Below, one piece after another: positions 33,250 to 42,584 of a stretch of DNA of 64,000 bases (its first letter is position 1; the number at the start of each line of letters is the position of its first letter). The DNA lies in the NCBI RefSeq assembly GCF_016587415.1, contig NZ_BNJI01000001.1, positions 4,193,501-4,257,500 of the forward strand, written 5' to 3'. Source of the stretch: Ktedonobacter sp. SOSP1-85 (GTDB lineage: Bacteria > Chloroflexota > Ktedonobacteria > Ktedonobacterales > Ktedonobacteraceae). The notes beneath the pieces are model-generated. The model was not told the origin of the DNA. It ran no database searches and was given only the letters and a program-made list of their open reading frames with translations. The position numbers were made by a program, and so were the translations under genes.

Positions 33250-35226
33250 ATGGTCATCTTCCTGCTGGCGCTCATTGGTACGGTCATCGTGATGGTGATT
33301 TTAACGCTTGGGCGCCTGGTGTTTGGCCGGCGCGAGCGGTTCGAGCGCGGCAAGTTTACGCGCTGGTTCCTTGGGTATACTATCTTTAATTTCTTATTGA
33401 GCCTCTTGATCCTGTACTTCTCGCTTCCGGCCTTGACGGGTCCCTTCTGGGGCTGGCAATGGGTGCTCTGGCCCCTGTTTTTGAGTAGCCTGGGTAACCT
33501 CTTTACTTTTGCTGCCCCGGTGATGGAGGCCGCGTCGAGTGCTGCGGGTGGTGTGCGCATCAATTTTCAGCAGTCCTCTATTGGGCGGGCCGCGACTCGT
33601 GGTGTCTCACGTGGCACCATCGCGGCGGGTATCCTAGGCCTGGTGGTGGTTGGCGTTATTGGTATCGCCGCACCCGCGCTCATCACCATTTTTACAACCT
33701 GGTTTGATGTCAATACGAAGGCCCTGGCGGCAATTCCCCAGGTCACGATGCAGGCCAGCGATAAGTTGCCGCCAACCGATCAGAATCATATCGTGCTGGC
33801 GAGCAAGAGTGTCGCGGCCTATAAAGGGCAGCAGGTGCTGGGCTCGAATGGGCAGAACCTGGGGTCCGCTTACGGCATTGATGCAGATAGCTATACGCTT
33901 CAGTCCATCAAGGGCCACCTCTACTACGTGGCTCCGTTGAGCTACAATAACATCTTTGTAAATCTCTCGAATCCGCGGACGCCCGGCTTTGTCGTCGTGG
34001 ATGCCGAGAACCCCCAGGCCGTACCTAAGCTGTACACCGAGCAGGTCCAGTCTGGTACCTCGCTGGCCTACCTGCCTGGCGCGTTGCTGAACCAGGATCT
34101 CCTGCGCCATGTTTACTTGAATGGCTATACTTATGGCAAGCTGGTCGATCCGACGTTGGAGCTGGACGATAACTATCACCCGTACTGGACGGTCTCGTTG
34201 ATGCAGCCTATTCGTGGCTATGCGGGTGATGTCCTCTCCGAGGTGCTCCTGGTGGATGCGCATACCGGGGTGATTACGAAGTATGCCCCCAACAAGGTTC
34301 CAGCCTGGGTGGACCGGGTCATGCCCTCCGATACCGTACAACAGTATCTCTCCTGGTGGGGACGCTATCATGCCGCGCCCTGGTTTAACCCATCGGGCGC
34401 CGGTCAGCAGGTGACCGCGGGCGATCCTGAGTTACTCTACAATAGAGTGGATAGTCCCGTCTGGCTTGTGCCAATGACCTCGTCTTCGAGCAGCGATAAT
34501 TCGAGCACGGGCGTCTTCCTCTTTGACACGCATAAGAATCAGGCGACCTTCTATCCCTTACAGGGCGTTGGCATCGGTGATAACGTCATTAAGACCTTCC
34601 AGTCGACGCGCTCCAACATTCGCAACTATAGCGTGGCAAGCGTGCAGTTATACCAGATCTATGACAGGCCCACCTGGGTCGCGATCTATGTACAGGATAC
34701 TGGCCCTTCCATCAGTGATACCTCGAATAGTGGTAATAGCAGTGTGGGATCACAGACCACGGGCGCGATCTTTCAGGCAGTAGGTATCGTCGATGCCAGG
34801 AACCTGAACGGGAGCAATGTTCAGTTTGATACCTCGCTCTCGCAGGCTTTGCAGGACTATCAGCAGTGGCTGACACAGTCTGGCGGTGGAGGCAATGTAC
34901 CTGCCACAGGGCAAACACAGACGGTCACGGGCAAGATCTTGCGCGCCTCAGCGGTGCAGCAGGGAAGTAATACCGTGTACTATATCCAGCTTGAGGGGCA
35001 GCCGTATATCTTTACCGCTAACCTCTCGCTTTCGCCAAAGCTACCGCTGGTCCAGCCTGGTGACACGGTCACTGGAACTTTTGAGAAGACAGATAACCAG
35101 GTAGTAAACTTCAAGACCTTTGACGATACTAGCATTAACCTGGGGCAGAGCGGGCCAGCCTCGACTCCGACTTCCAGCCCAACGCCAGTATTAACCCCAA
35201 CATCAACGACGTCACCTAAGAAATAA
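33250..35226 (+). CDS. Large membrane protein with three TM helices and extracytoplasmic domain
   Basis: 658 aa, AGGAG before ATG 33250. TM helices lie at about residues 2-22, 40-62 and 120-145 (VVGVIGIAAPALITIFTTWF). A long extracytoplasmic region follows, with LYYVAPLSYNNIFVNLSNPR, GFVVVDAENPQ, VDAHTGVITKYAP and VFLFDTHKNQATFYPL, a repeated layout like PepSY-type domains. A C-terminal OB-like segment (about 555-630; VTGKILRASAVQQGSNTVYY) is followed by a Ser/Thr/Pro tail. I recognise no specific family; a cell-envelope role is inferred from topology. Confidence 0.75.
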   Translation: MVIFLLALIGTVIVMVILTLGRLVFGRRERFERGKFTRWFLGYTIFNFLLSLLILYFSLPALTGPFWGWQWVLWPLFLSSLGNLFTFAAPVMEAASSAAGGVRINFQQSSIGRAATRGVSRGTIAAGILGLVVVGVIGIAAPALITIFTTWFDVNTKALAAIPQVTMQASDKLPPTDQNHIVLASKSVAAYKGQQVLGSNGQNLGSAYGIDADSYTLQSIKGHLYYVAPLSYNNIFVNLSNPRTPGFVVVDAENPQAVPKLYTEQVQSGTSLAYLPGALLNQDLLRHVYLNGYTYGKLVDPTLELDDNYHPYWTVSLMQPIRGYAGDVLSEVLLVDAHTGVITKYAPNKVPAWVDRVMPSDTVQQYLSWWGRYHAAPWFNPSGAGQQVTAGDPELLYNRVDSPVWLVPMTSSSSSDNSSTGVFLFDTHKNQATFYPLQGVGIGDNVIKTFQSTRSNIRNYSVASVQLYQIYDRPTWVAIYVQDTGPSISDTSNSGNSSVGSQTTGAIFQAVGIVDARNLNGSNVQFDTSLSQALQDYQQWLTQSGGGGNVPATGQTQTVTGKILRASAVQQGSNTVYYIQLEGQPYIFTANLSLSPKLPLVQPGDTVTGTFEKTDNQVVNFKTFDDTSINLGQSGPASTPTSSPTPVLTPTSTTSPKK

Positions 35227-35242
35227 GCCTACCGGACAGGTA

Positions 35243-35287
35243 GCATAATGGGTCCTGGCAGCCACTGGCTGCCAGGACCCATTATGC
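35243..35287. terminator. Perfect palindromic bidirectional terminator
   Basis: 21-bp perfect arms (GCATAATGGGTCCTGGCAGC...) with loop ACT, ending 2 bp before the stop of the convergent dehydrogenase gene. Confidence 0.8.
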
Positions 35288-35289
35288 CG

Positions 35290-36288
35290 CTAATAGCCTC
35301 GCTGATGCTCGTAGACGTTGCGCAGTGGCTGACCAGCGCGGTAACGACGCAGATTATCGGCGAAGAGATCGGCCAGGCGTGCCTCATAATGCTCGGTGGC
35401 GCCAGAGATATGCGGGGTCAGAATCACGTTGGGGAGATCGTAGAGTAGGCTTTCGGCGGGCAGGGGTTCCGTGGCGGTGACATCCAGGCCCGCGCCAGCG
35501 ATCCAGCCCTCCTGGAGCGCGCGCAGCAAGACCTCCTCATCAATGACTTTGCCACGGGCGATGTTGACCAGGTAAGCATGAGCCTGCATGGCGCGTAGCT
35601 CGCGCTCGCCGATCAGTTTCTCTGTGTCCCGAGTAAGGGGAACGGCGATGACGATATAGTCACTCTGCTGCAATACCTCAAGCATGCGGCTCTGGGGGAA
35701 GAGCTGATCGACATCGGGGTCTTGCTCTCCATCTTTAGCCGAGTGGCGGGTTGCCAGTACACGCATGCCAAAGGCGCGCGCCACCTGGGCGATGCGACGC
35801 CCAATATTGCCCATGCCGATGATGGCGAGCGTCTGTCCATGGAGTTCACGCTCACGGAAGGGCACCTGGTAGGTTTCAGGGAAATACTGCTCTATATTGC
35901 GCGGCCAGGCATGCCGCCTCTGCATATCGACCAGTTGAGGCCAGGCTCGATTGAACATGATCATGCTGCCAAAGACATACTCGCTGATATTCGTGACATG
36001 AATACCCGAGCCAGTGGTGACGATAATGCCACTATCAGGGGCGAGAATGCTGTTCTCGCGCAGGCTATCGATGCCCGCGGCAGGCGACTGGAGCCAGCGA
36101 AGCTTTGGCGCCAACTCGCGCCAGTTTTTTGGCAGGAAGCCGCAGATAATTTCTGCCTCTTTAACACTACGGTTAAACTCTTCTCTATCCTCTATGACGT
36201 GAATATCGGTCTGCGCCGCAGCGCGCAACTTCTCCAATGAGGCTTGACTAAAGCCAAAGCGGCTAACAATCGGGGGATACGCTGTCAT
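35290..36288 (-). CDS. D-isomer-specific 2-hydroxyacid dehydrogenase
   Basis: 332 aa from ATG 36288. The NAD-binding Rossmann domain (about 140-300) has GMGNIGRRIAQVARAFG, and the catalytic Arg lies in NIARGKVIDE, with Glu in GLDVTATEPLP and His in TPHISG. It reduces or oxidises a 2-keto/2-hydroxy acid; the exact substrate (phosphoglycerate, glyoxylate and others) is not readable. It is followed downstream by the palindrome shared with the convergent membrane-protein gene. Confidence 0.9.
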   Translation of the reverse strand: MTAYPPIVSRFGFSQASLEKLRAAAQTDIHVIEDREEFNRSVKEAEIICGFLPKNWRELAPKLRWLQSPAAGIDSLRENSILAPDSGIIVTTGSGIHVTNISEYVFGSMIMFNRAWPQLVDMQRRHAWPRNIEQYFPETYQVPFRERELHGQTLAIIGMGNIGRRIAQVARAFGMRVLATRHSAKDGEQDPDVDQLFPQSRMLEVLQQSDYIVIAVPLTRDTEKLIGERELRAMQAHAYLVNIARGKVIDEEVLLRALQEGWIAGAGLDVTATEPLPAESLLYDLPNVILTPHISGATEHYEARLADLFADNLRRYRAGQPLRNVYEHQRGY

Positions 36289-36306
36289 ATAATACCATCC
36301 TTAATT

Positions 36307-36372
36307 TGTAGGGTCCATGCTGGCATGGGCTTCTTCTCCCGCAGTCATTGAGTCCATGCCAACATGAACCCT
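36307..36372 (-). terminator. Imperfect long hairpin
   Basis: TTGTAGGGTCCATGCTGGCA and a complementary arm with two mismatches, loop about 20 nt, downstream of the AAC(3)-like gene. It is the least perfect of the window's long hairpins. Confidence 0.5.
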
Positions 36373-36419
36373 ACAACATCCGGGGTGTCCAATTATCGGT
36401 GACCGTATATGTTTTAGAG

Positions 36420-37247
36420 CTATTCGGCGGTAGAGACGTTTGCCTGGCGTCGGTGGGTGAGCCATTCGACGCCGAAATCTACGAGAGGGCGTTGGCGCAG
36501 GAGGCGGCACGTGGCCGAGCCAACCTGACCGATGATAGCAGCTCTTGAACGCTCAAAATCCGCTCCCAGCTCGGGAAAGATGTCGGAGTCGATATCAATA
36601 TCTCGATAGGTTTTCCAGATCCGCTGGCCATTTTCAATAATGGGTGCGGCCCGCTCGATCTCACTCCCTCCGGGGGCGCGATACTCGGCCAGGTGTAGCG
36701 TTGTGCAACTATCATAGCCTACACCCAGGAGTAGGATGGAGCCATCCAACTCGTACATGCGAGCCAGCGGAGAGCCTTCGCCCAAGCTGTAATTCAGGCT
36801 GTGATGCGCGATGATACGTTCCGCGTGCTTGCCCCAGGCCGCGAAGGAGACATTGGGGTGCGCGCTACGCAGCGTGTCAGGATGGGCGCGAAATACCTCT
36901 ACGATCGCGCCCATCCCGCGCGTCGGGGTAAGATGTGGGTCATAGGCAGGCATCGTCTCCTGAATGATTGGCCACCATTCGCGAGGTACGGGCGGGCGTT
37001 GCCAGTGGGTCGGGTCGGAGAGGTCTCCACTCTGGGTAGGCATGACCAGTGTGCCCTCGCTAGTCAGGACGTCCATCAAGGCCTGTACGACCGCCACAGC
37101 CCCACCACAGACCCAGCCAAGCGAGCTAAGGGAGGAATGGACCAGAAGCGTCATGCCTGGCTGTACACCTAGCTGGCGCAGATCGTGCGCCAGGCTTTGG
37201 CGCGTGCGTGGCTCGGGTGTTTCTTGAACCATTGTATGTTCGCTCAC
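36420..37247 (-). CDS. AAC(3)-family aminoglycoside N-acetyltransferase-like protein
   Basis: 275 aa from GTG 37247 (AAGGA 9 nt upstream; ATG 37232 is an alternative). Family blocks include LLVHSSLSSLGWVCGGAVAV, GTLVMPTQSGDLSDP and ILLLGVGYDSCTTLHLAEYRA. AAC(3)/YokD-type enzymes transfer acetyl from acetyl-CoA to an amine. Many chromosomal members have no proven antibiotic role, so resistance should not be assumed. It follows the OYE gene in the same direction but has its own terminator. Confidence 0.87.
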   Translation of the reverse strand: MSEHTMVQETPEPRTRQSLAHDLRQLGVQPGMTLLVHSSLSSLGWVCGGAVAVVQALMDVLTSEGTLVMPTQSGDLSDPTHWQRPPVPREWWPIIQETMPAYDPHLTPTRGMGAIVEVFRAHPDTLRSAHPNVSFAAWGKHAERIIAHHSLNYSLGEGSPLARMYELDGSILLLGVGYDSCTTLHLAEYRAPGGSEIERAAPIIENGQRIWKTYRDIDIDSDIFPELGADFERSRAAIIGQVGSATCRLLRQRPLVDFGVEWLTHRRQANVSTAE

Positions 37248-37293
37248 GAGAAAATATCCTTTGCATTGTTGTGTCTCTCTGCTTGGTATTATA

Positions 37294-37361
37294 CATAGAA
37301 ATGGATGATGAAGGCGATTGCAGGCCATGGCCTGCAATCGCCTTCATCATCCATTTCTATG
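37294..37361 (-). terminator. 68-nt perfect palindrome after the OYE gene
   Basis: CATAGAAATGGATGATGAAG to its exact complement; 34-bp arms with no loop (centre GGCC/ATGGCC). It lies 10 bp beyond the OYE stop codon, inside the gap to the AAC(3)-like gene. One of the two longest loopless palindromes here. Confidence 0.65.
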
Positions 37362-37370
37362 ACCCACAGG

Positions 37371-38488
37371 CTATTTGAGGGGGAGCTTGGCGCGCTCGTA
37401 CTGGCGAGGCCAGACGATATCATGGCCCAGTTCATGCGAGGCGCGCAACGGCCAGTGGGGATCGCGTAGCAACTCACGCGCCAGGGCGATCACATCCGCC
37501 TCTCCGCTGGCTACAATCTCATTGGCATGTGTAGGCTCTGTAATTAAGCCAACGGCGGCGGTGGGAACGCCAGCTTCGCGCCGTACCTGCTCGGCGAAGG
37601 GGACCTGGTAGCCTGGCTTGAGCGGAATTTTTGCCAGAGCATTGCCGCCAGAGGAGACGTCGACTAAGTCGATACCATGCGCTTTGAGCGCCCTGGAGAC
37701 CTCAACCGTTTCCTCAATGGTGAGCCCACCCTCGGTCCAGTCGCTGGCGGAGAGGCGCACGAGTAGGGGCAGATGCTCGGGCCAGACCTGGCGTATGGCA
37801 TCAGTAATCTCGAGCAGGAAGCGCATGCGGTTCTCTAGCAAGCCACCATACTCATCTGTGCGTTTATTGGAGAGAGGCGAGAGGAACTCGTGGGCAAGAT
37901 AGCCATGAGCACCGTGGATCTCGACGACCTCAAATCCCGCCTTTAAGGCCCGCTCGGCCGCGATCTTAAAGCTGGTGACGACCTGCTGGATCTCTTCGTG
38001 TGTCAGCTCCTGGGGGAGGGGATAGTTCTCTGAGAAGCGTACCTCGCTGGGGCCGATGGTTTGCCAGCGGCCATCTTCTGAGGCCAGCTCCCCGCTTCCG
38101 CTCCAGGGCCTATACGTCGAGGCTTTTCTCCCAGCGTGAGCTAACTGGATCGCTGGAGAGGCTCCCTGCTCTTTGATAAAGCTGGTAATGCGTGCCAGGG
38201 GCGCGATATGCTCGTCGCGATAAATACCCAGATCCTGGGGCGAGATACGTCCCCGCGCCTCGACCGCGGCCGCCTCCGTCATGACCAGCGCGGCCCCACC
38301 AACAGCAAAGCTGCCCAGGTTGACGAGGTGCCAGTCATTGGCGAAGCCATCTTCAGCCGAGTATTGGCACATAGGTGCGACCATGACACGGTTGCGCAGC
38401 GTGATGCCACGAAGCTGAAGGGGATGGAAAAGGGGGGAATGCTGCTCTCTTGACCAGGCGTTAGCGTAGCTTCTTCAGCTATATGCAT
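37371..38488 (-). CDS. Old Yellow Enzyme (NADH:flavin oxidoreductase, YqjM type), frameshift near start
   Basis: FMN ene-reductase. From ATG 38488 (AAGGAG upstream) the frame reads MHIAEEATLTPGQESSIPP. It then breaks at CCCCCCTTTT (about 38417) and continues as LFHPLQLRGITLRNRVMVAP in the frame that ends at 37371. One missing C or T (C7 or T5) restores a 372-aa protein. Without it, translation would begin at ATG 38384 and lose the first beta strand. Core blocks include MCQYSAEDGFANDWH, AIQLAHAGRKAS, EIHGAHGYLAHEFLSP and DEYGGLLENRMRFLLE. Most likely an assembly error. Substrate unknown. Confidence 0.88.
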
Positions 38489-38621
38489 AGATACAATAAC
38501 TCCTTGACAACGAATCTATGTGAAGCGAGTAGAGAAAACAAGCTTGTATGGTTTGTTTAGAGTAAATTACTCGTGAATACAAACAGAGAAGTTGCTAATG
38601 GTTATTCCCTGCCTATGAAAA

Positions 38622-38652
38622 GAAGCCTCTCCCCTATCAGGGAAGAGGCTTC
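38622..38652 (-). terminator. Terminator of the sedolisin gene
   Basis: GAAGCCTCT / AGAGGCTTC arms with TCCC/GGGA extension, 57 bp past the sedolisin stop; followed on the minus strand by TTTTCATAGG. Confidence 0.6.
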
Positions 38653-38708
38653 CGTGTAGTACAGGAAGGCACATTCAGTCCACGGAGGAAGTGGTGGAAG
38701 GGTGTATG

Positions 38709-40957
38709 CTAGGATGAGACAGTGAAGGCCGTATCGTCGATGAAAAAGGCGCTCGGGGCGCTGGCGTTGCCCTGGCTTTTCCAGACGACCTGCACCTGCT
38801 GGCCCTTAAAGGGAAGCAGGGCCTTGCTGACATCCTTGCTGATCTGTTGCCAGTCGCTGTTGGCGCTACAACTGGTGGTGACTTTGGTAATGATCTGTCC
38901 CCTGGCATCACTGATCTGGGCGGTCAGTGTATCATTGCAGCCCGCGCTCTCGCGCGTGGCGCTACTAAGCCAGAAGCTCAGCGTCATACTCTTGACGTTG
39001 CCTGGAAGCGTGATGGTCTGGGAAAGCTGGTCGGTACAGTTGTTGTAGCCACAGAGGTAGCCACTGGCACTTCCACCATGCACGTGTGTACTATCGATGA
39101 GCTGAAAGCCCCCCGTGGAACTCTCCTGCCAGCTGGTCTGACCCTTTTCAAAGTCACCGTTATTCAGGAGTGGTGTAGTGGTGCCGCCAGTACCACCACC
39201 ACCGCCGGTACCCCCCCGCCGCCAGTGTTGCCATTGGCCAGGTCCTGGGCGATATTTCCGGCATCGGGTGTTCCCATGCCGCTGGCAAGGTCATAGCCCT
39301 GGGTAGCTTGATAATGCAGGTTATTGCCAGTTGTGATGTCATGGTAGGGAGGCAGGGCCTGCTGCGCCGTAAAGAGGCTATAGAGCGCGGTGTGGGCACT
39401 GCCTAGGGTGGGTTTATTCTGCCCCTGTAGAGACTGGTTGACGTCCGTGGCGATGCCAGCCCAGAGCGGAGCTGCCGCGCTGGTACCTCCAACGACTCCC
39501 CATTGCCCGGTGACAAACACGGAGTAGCCAGTATTGGGATCGGCATCGGCAGAGACATCTGGAACTGTGCGATTGGCGTTCTTCTGTACGCCATTCTGAT
39601 AGGCGGGACGAGTAAAGTGGTTGCTGATGCCGCCACCACCACCAACACCCTTCGGGCCACGTCCCTGAGCGTTGGGATTGCTCCAGACTGACTCGCTCTG
39701 GTAGGCCCCATTCGCGTCTACCTGGAGGGCGGTACCACCGACGCCTACGACATTAGGATCGCTTGCCGGGGAGTCCACCGCCAGTTGATTGTCGTTGCAA
39801 TCATAGGCCCCCGAATCACCCGAGGCCGCGAAAAAGGCCTGCCCCTGGGCCGCACCCTGCTTAAAGATGTTGCTCAAGCTGTCAAGCATAGAATTGCCTG
39901 AGCTTGTCTCACAGAGGCCCCAACTGATACTGACCACTTTGGCGGTATTATCGGTAACAATCTTATTATAAGTATCGATGACCCCAGCGTTACTATTAGG
40001 GCCGATGTAGATTTTCTGGTTGGCGCCAGGAGCGATGGCCGAGACCACCTCCATGTCGAGTTCAACCTCGATTGCGCCCTGCCCCGCTGTATTGGTCGCG
40101 CCATCGACCAGGACATTGGAGTAGCGAGGTGCGCCGAGGTTATACTGCTGTAGGTATGTATTAACGTCAGTAGGAGTGTACCCATCCAGCTCAAAGAGGG
40201 CGACCGTTTGATTGGTCCCGTTGTTGCCTGCCTGGAGCAATGGGTTCACATCATAGGCAGTGCGCAGGTCAGTCGGAGTAAAGCCGCCCTGGGGACCCTG
40301 GCGCGGTTTCTTAGGATTGGGCTGTAACTGGGCATGGTGGTGATAGCGTGCCACGCTCTCCAGCCCTGCCACATTGGAGATCATATCCGCCATGTCTGCT
40401 GGCACCGAGGGATCATTGAGAGGTGCATAGGCGATGCGGCCATCGATATTGTAATCCGAGATGGAGACGCTGAATGCCTTCTCTACGTTGTCCATCGATC
40501 CGCGTACATTGATGATCTGCCTGTTTGTTGATACATCGACAATTTGCAATCCATTGCTGCGCAAATATGCCGAGACCCGCTCTACGTCCTCTTGCGTTGG
40601 CGCGAAGCGACGCATAAAATCCTGCGGGGTCAGGTAGTGGTGATAGAGCGCGGATTGGGGATTGTTCTGCGCGGCGAGCAAGGCGTCCAACTGGGCCTGG
40701 TTGCGCAAATTAAGCGAAACTGCCAGGCGCATCTCTTGCTGCCCATTGGAGGCGTGCATGGGAGTATATCTCTTCATGGCTGGTGCGATATGCCCCAGCA
40801 ATTTGTAGCGCTGACCAGCCAGGCGCCCCTGGTAGGGGCCACTCGCCGAGGCCGCGAGATGGTTCCCCACCACCTGGGCCACTACAATCGCCCCGATGAG
40901 GAGAACCAGGGCGAGCAGTGCCAGGGGGAGAGACCATGTACGTTTTGAAACCTGCAT
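38709..40957 (-). CDS. Secreted sedolisin (kumamolisin-like) protease with C-terminal beta domain; frameshift in linker
   Basis: Secreted serine-carboxyl protease. A signal/TM segment (about residues 8-30) is followed by the Pro-kumamolisin activation domain (about 65-200; LTPQDFMRRFAPTQEDVERV). The S53 catalytic domain has Glu/Asp in AIEVELDMEVVSAIAPG, oxyanion SGDSGAYD and catalytic Ser in GGTSAAAPLWAG, with the calcium site near the end. A Gly-rich linker contains a G7 run (39220 region). Adding one G (G8) lets the frame continue for 165 codons as TTTPLLNNGDFEKG...DDTAFTVSS, a CBM-like domain. So the true product is about 749 aa. Secretion and acid protease activity are inferred from family. 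Confidence 0.88.
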
Positions 40958-41000
40958 GTAAGCTCCTTTGATACAATGCCTTGCTTTCTACAAGTGCCTC

Positions 41001-41046
41001 ATCGAAAACCTGAGCGCGTGAGCGGCGTTGGTTTTCGCATAAGGAG
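41001..41046 (+). repeat. Dispersed modular repeat, copy R4 (minimal form)
   Basis: CATCGAAAACCTGAGCGCGT, GAGCGGCG, TTGGTTTTCGCATAAGGAG: the outer arms and ends of the R family without inserted modules. It lies in the 470-bp divergent gap between sedolisin and the phosphotransferase gene; apart from R4, nothing was recognised there. Confidence 0.65.
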
Positions 41047-41428
41047 TAATAGATGGCAAGCAAAAAGGCGTTCACGAGAACATGTCGTGGCTGAATGCTG
41101 TCCGCGTACTACTTGTGTAGCAGCCTTTAGGACAAAGCTTATAGTGAAACATGCTGATATTCCATGCATTTTAAATAAACAGATAGAAAAGTACCATTTA
41201 GGGTTGAGAAATCTTTACTGAGGCAGGTGAAGATGTAAGATAATGGTCCTATACGTGTAAATTTGGCCTGTCCGTTTGCTGAACAGAATGAAGGCGATGT
41301 AAAAGAGGCGATTGGCGGCGTATAGGCCAGGCCGCCATGCTTGTGTGATATGCTATGGCATAGATTGTCTGGAGCGAAGAGGCTTTGGACAAGCAAGCGG
41401 AGATTGCAATGCTACAGGGAGGTTGTGT

Positions 41429-42507
41429 GTGAATATAGAAAAGGATACGATTGCTGTACGCAGCGGCGAGGCCTTTGATCCTCACGTAGTAGAAGACTAT
41501 TTACGCGCGCAGATAGCCGAGGTGCGCGCTCAGCCTGAAGGATCACTGGAGGTACGCCAGTTTCCATCCGGGGCCTCCAATTTGACGTACTTGCTGAAGA
41601 TGGGTACCTGGGAGGGGGTCTTGCGGCGCCCACCTCTAGGACCGGTGCCACCCAAAGCGCATGATATGGGTCGTGAGTCTGGACTCTTACGCCAGATCCA
41701 TCCTGTCTTTCCTCTTGCTCCCAAACCATACTGCTTCTGTGACGACCCGGCGATTCTGGGTGCGCCTTTCTATGTCATGGAGCGCAGGCAAGGGATCGTC
41801 CTGGATAGCGCCCTGCCTTCTGGTATCGAGGCCACAGAGGAACTGGGACGACGTCTCTCGCGGGCGGTTGTGGAGACGCTGGTGGATATCCACGCTATAG
41901 ATTGGCAACAGGCGGGTCTGGAGCATTTTGGCTATCCGCTAGGTTTTCTAGAACGGCAGGTCAAGAGCTGGGTCGAGCGGTATCAACGCGCGCAGACCGA
42001 CGAGATCCCCGAGGTTGAGCCATTGTTGCGCTGGCTCAGTACGCACATCCCAACCAGTCCCACTGCCAGCTTGATTCATAACGACTTCAAGTTGAATAAC
42101 ATGCTCTTCGCCGAGGATGACCCGGCGCGCCCGGTGGCGGTTCTGGACTGGGAGATGGCGACGCTGGGCGATCCCCTCTTCGACCTGGCCATCTCGCTCA
42201 GCTACTGGGTGCGTCCGAGCGATCCCCCGAATTGCGCAGCATTCTTCCTACAGTGACGGTCCTGCCAGGTTTCTATGAGCGAAATGAGTTTCTTGAGCTC
42301 TACGCGCGCAAGAGTGGTCGTGATCTCAGTGATATGCATTTCTATATGACATTCGCCTACTTTAAGCTGGCCGTTATCTTGCAACAAATCTATGTTCGCT
42401 GGAAGCGAGGCCAGACGCAGGACGCGCGCTTTGCAGGATTTGGCAAGCGTGTTTATACTCTTATTCAGCACGCCTACGCTGTATCTCAACAAGGGCAACT
42501 AACTTAG
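41429..42507 (+). pseudogene. Aminoglycoside-phosphotransferase-family (ACAD10/11-like) protein, frameshifted at a C run
   Basis: GTG 41429 with GGGAGG upstream. The APH/choline-kinase-fold blocks are FPSGASNLTYLL, VMERRQG, the catalytic loop SLIHNDFKLNNMLF and VLDWEMATLGDPLFDLA. The frame breaks at CCCCC (42224-42228): one extra C restores SDPPELRSILPTVTVLPGFY and the normal family C terminus (TFAYFKLAVILQQIY). The restored length is 359 aa. Bacterial members often pair with acyl-CoA dehydrogenases or aldehyde dehydrogenases; the next gene is an aldehyde dehydrogenase 78 bp away. Likely a sequencing error rather than a dead gene. Confidence 0.85.
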
Positions 42508-42584
42508 AGATTCATTGTTATGTTGTTAATGGTCTGACATAGGATGTTTATCATTATTCATGAGGAACAGAGAGGTTCACACTG

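Noticed and set aside
36420..37247. Antibiotic resistance gene call for the AAC(3)-like protein
   Set aside because: Many chromosomal members have no resistance role, and nothing nearby suggests a mobile resistance unit.
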